In this document: positions 14,664 to 15,393 of the stretch, piece after piece
How the letters are laid out: every line of letters begins with the position of its first letter
Numbering within the stretch: position 1 is the first letter of the stretch
Made by a program: the position numbers and the translations under genes
Assembly (NCBI GenBank): GCA_963643215.1
Contig: CAVIJY010000044.1
Coordinates: 1 to 15,393, forward strand
DNA length: 15,393 bases
Source: Darwinimomas sp963643215
Lineage (GTDB): Bacteria; Bacillota; Clostridia; Lachnospirales; Lachnospiraceae
Direction: 5' to 3'
The notes under the pieces: model-generated
Seen by the model: only the letters and a program-made list of their open reading frames with translations
Databases searched by the model: none
Told to the model about the DNA's origin: nothing

Positions 14664-15393
14664 ATGAAAAAATATATTTATTGGATACTCCTTGCAGTGT
14701 TTGCTGCCATTTTCGGCACAAGCATCTATTTTATTATCGACTACTGCAAAGAAGCAGGCAGGCAAGCCGAGCTTTATGGTAATCTGGCTTCCATGGTGGA
14801 TGCTGCGGCGCAGGACGATACGGTTACGGAACTGACGGAACAGATTCCGTACTCAGAAGAAAAGACGATTTTGCCGGAGCTTGCAGAGCTTTATCAGCAG
14901 AACAGCGATTTGGTGGGCTGGATCAGCATTGCAGATACCAACATCAACTATCCCGTGATGCAGTCGGTGAATGAGCCGAACTTTTACCTGAAGCACGGCT
15001 TTGACAGGGAATATTCCAACTACGGCTGTCCCTATGTGCAGGAGGACTGTGATGTGCAGAAGCCATCCGACAACCTCGTTATCCACGGACACCATATGAA
15101 GAACGGTTCAATGTTTGCACATCTCGATAAGCTCACAGATGAAGATTTCTGGAGTGGGCATCGGACTATTACCTTCAATACACTGACGGACAAGCAGGAG
15201 TATGAGATTGTTGCCGTGTTCCGCACAGTTGTCTACAAAGACAATGCCGACTCTTTCAAGTATTATTGCTTTGTGGATGCAGAGAGTCCCGATGAGTTTG
15301 ACGGCTATATTGCAAGGTGCAAGGAATTGTCCATCTATGATACCGGCGTGACCGCCGAATACGGCGATAAGCTCATCACGCTGTCTACCTGCG
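14664..15393 (+). CDS. Class B sortase, 3' end outside the window
   Basis: Sortases cut a C-terminal sorting signal and attach surface proteins to the peptidoglycan or to pilin subunits. The frame is open for 243 codons to the window end. A single N-terminal membrane anchor (about 5-26, YWILLAVFAAIFGTSIYFII) precedes a linker and the sortase fold: GWISIADTNINYPVMQ (85-100), the catalytic-His segment VIHGHHMKNGSMF (139-151, likely His143), and TLSTC (239-243) with the catalytic cysteine at the last complete codon. The conserved arginine after it lies outside. The Asp/Tyr-rich middle and TLSTC place it in class B. No clear ribosome binding site precedes the ATG. Codon use differs from all upstream genes (ATA 1 of 17 Ile), suggesting transfer. 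Sortases of this class are common cargo in Tn916/Tn1549-like conjugative elements of Clostridia, but no conjugation gene is visible here. Confidence 0.9.
   Translation, partial: MKKYIYWILLAVFAAIFGTSIYFIIDYCKEAGRQAELYGNLASMVDAAAQDDTVTELTEQIPYSEEKTILPELAELYQQNSDLVGWISIADTNINYPVMQSVNEPNFYLKHGFDREYSNYGCPYVQEDCDVQKPSDNLVIHGHHMKNGSMFAHLDKLTDEDFWSGHRTITFNTLTDKQEYEIVAVFRTVVYKDNADSFKYYCFVDAESPDEFDGYIARCKELSIYDTGVTAEYGDKLITLSTC

Noticed and set aside
14648..14782. 44-codon ORF from ATG 14648 overlapping the sortase start
   Set aside because: It is out of frame with the sortase, has no ribosome binding site, and is overlapped by a clear membrane-anchor coding sequence in the other frame.
1..15393. CRISPR array, insertion sequence or transposase
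   Set aside because: No regularly spaced repeat series, no transposase reading frame and no IS-type terminal inverted repeats were seen; the only tandem repeats are the short ones at 9601-9700.

Overview
The window reads as chromosomal DNA of a low-to-mid-GC Clostridia species, most likely of the Lachnospiraceae. The signs are AGGAGG-type ribosome binding sites, sigma-A promoters with 17-bp spacers, several UUG/GUG-type starts, heavy use of the isoleucine codon ATA, a type III glutamine synthetase, an LL-diaminopimelate aminotransferase (DapL) and the Firmicutes gene set comEC / holA / rpsT(reverse) / lepA / hemW. The family assignment is an inference from gene content and composition; the genus cannot be named from this sequence alone.

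Layout. 1-101: 3' part of a tRNA-Asn and its terminator. 149-2533: comEC, DNA-uptake channel. 2652-3803: a membrane GGDEF diguanylate cyclase. 3804-4122: a gene-free, hairpin-rich stretch with a near-consensus promoter whose -35 lies in a palindrome and which is followed at once by an intrinsic terminator. 4123-6219: type III glutamine synthetase. 6368-8500: dapL and dapF, consecutive lysine/DAP pathway enzymes. 8518-8640: a doubtful 40-codon ORF containing a long hairpin. 8651-9613: holA. 9601-9700: small tandem repeats. 9705-10023 on the minus strand: rpsT with its terminator. 10092-10142: divergent promoters with overlapping -35 boxes serving rpsT and the next gene. 10258-11481: type-2 glycerate kinase. 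11514-13319: lepA. 13319-14494: hemW, whose start overlaps the lepA stop. 14569-14608: strong terminator. 14664 to the end: a class B sortase cut by the window edge just after its catalytic cysteine.

How the genes relate. Most are housekeeping: nitrogen assimilation (glnN), meso-DAP/lysine synthesis for peptidoglycan (dapL, dapF), replication (holA) and translation (rpsT, lepA). HemW is a haem-handling radical SAM protein. Relative to the classical Firmicutes order (comEC-holA-rpsT-gpr-spoIIP-lepA-hemW-hrcA, from memory), four genes sit between comEC and holA, a glycerate kinase occupies the gpr/spoIIP position, and hrcA does not follow hemW. The sortase has markedly different codon use (ATA for 1 of 17 Ile, against 16 of 28 in hemW), so an accessory or mobile region probably begins between 14495 and 14664.

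There is no clear novel multi-gene system here. The parts most worth a second look are the structured promoter/terminator region before glnN, the overlapping divergent promoters at rpsT, and the composition break at the sortase.
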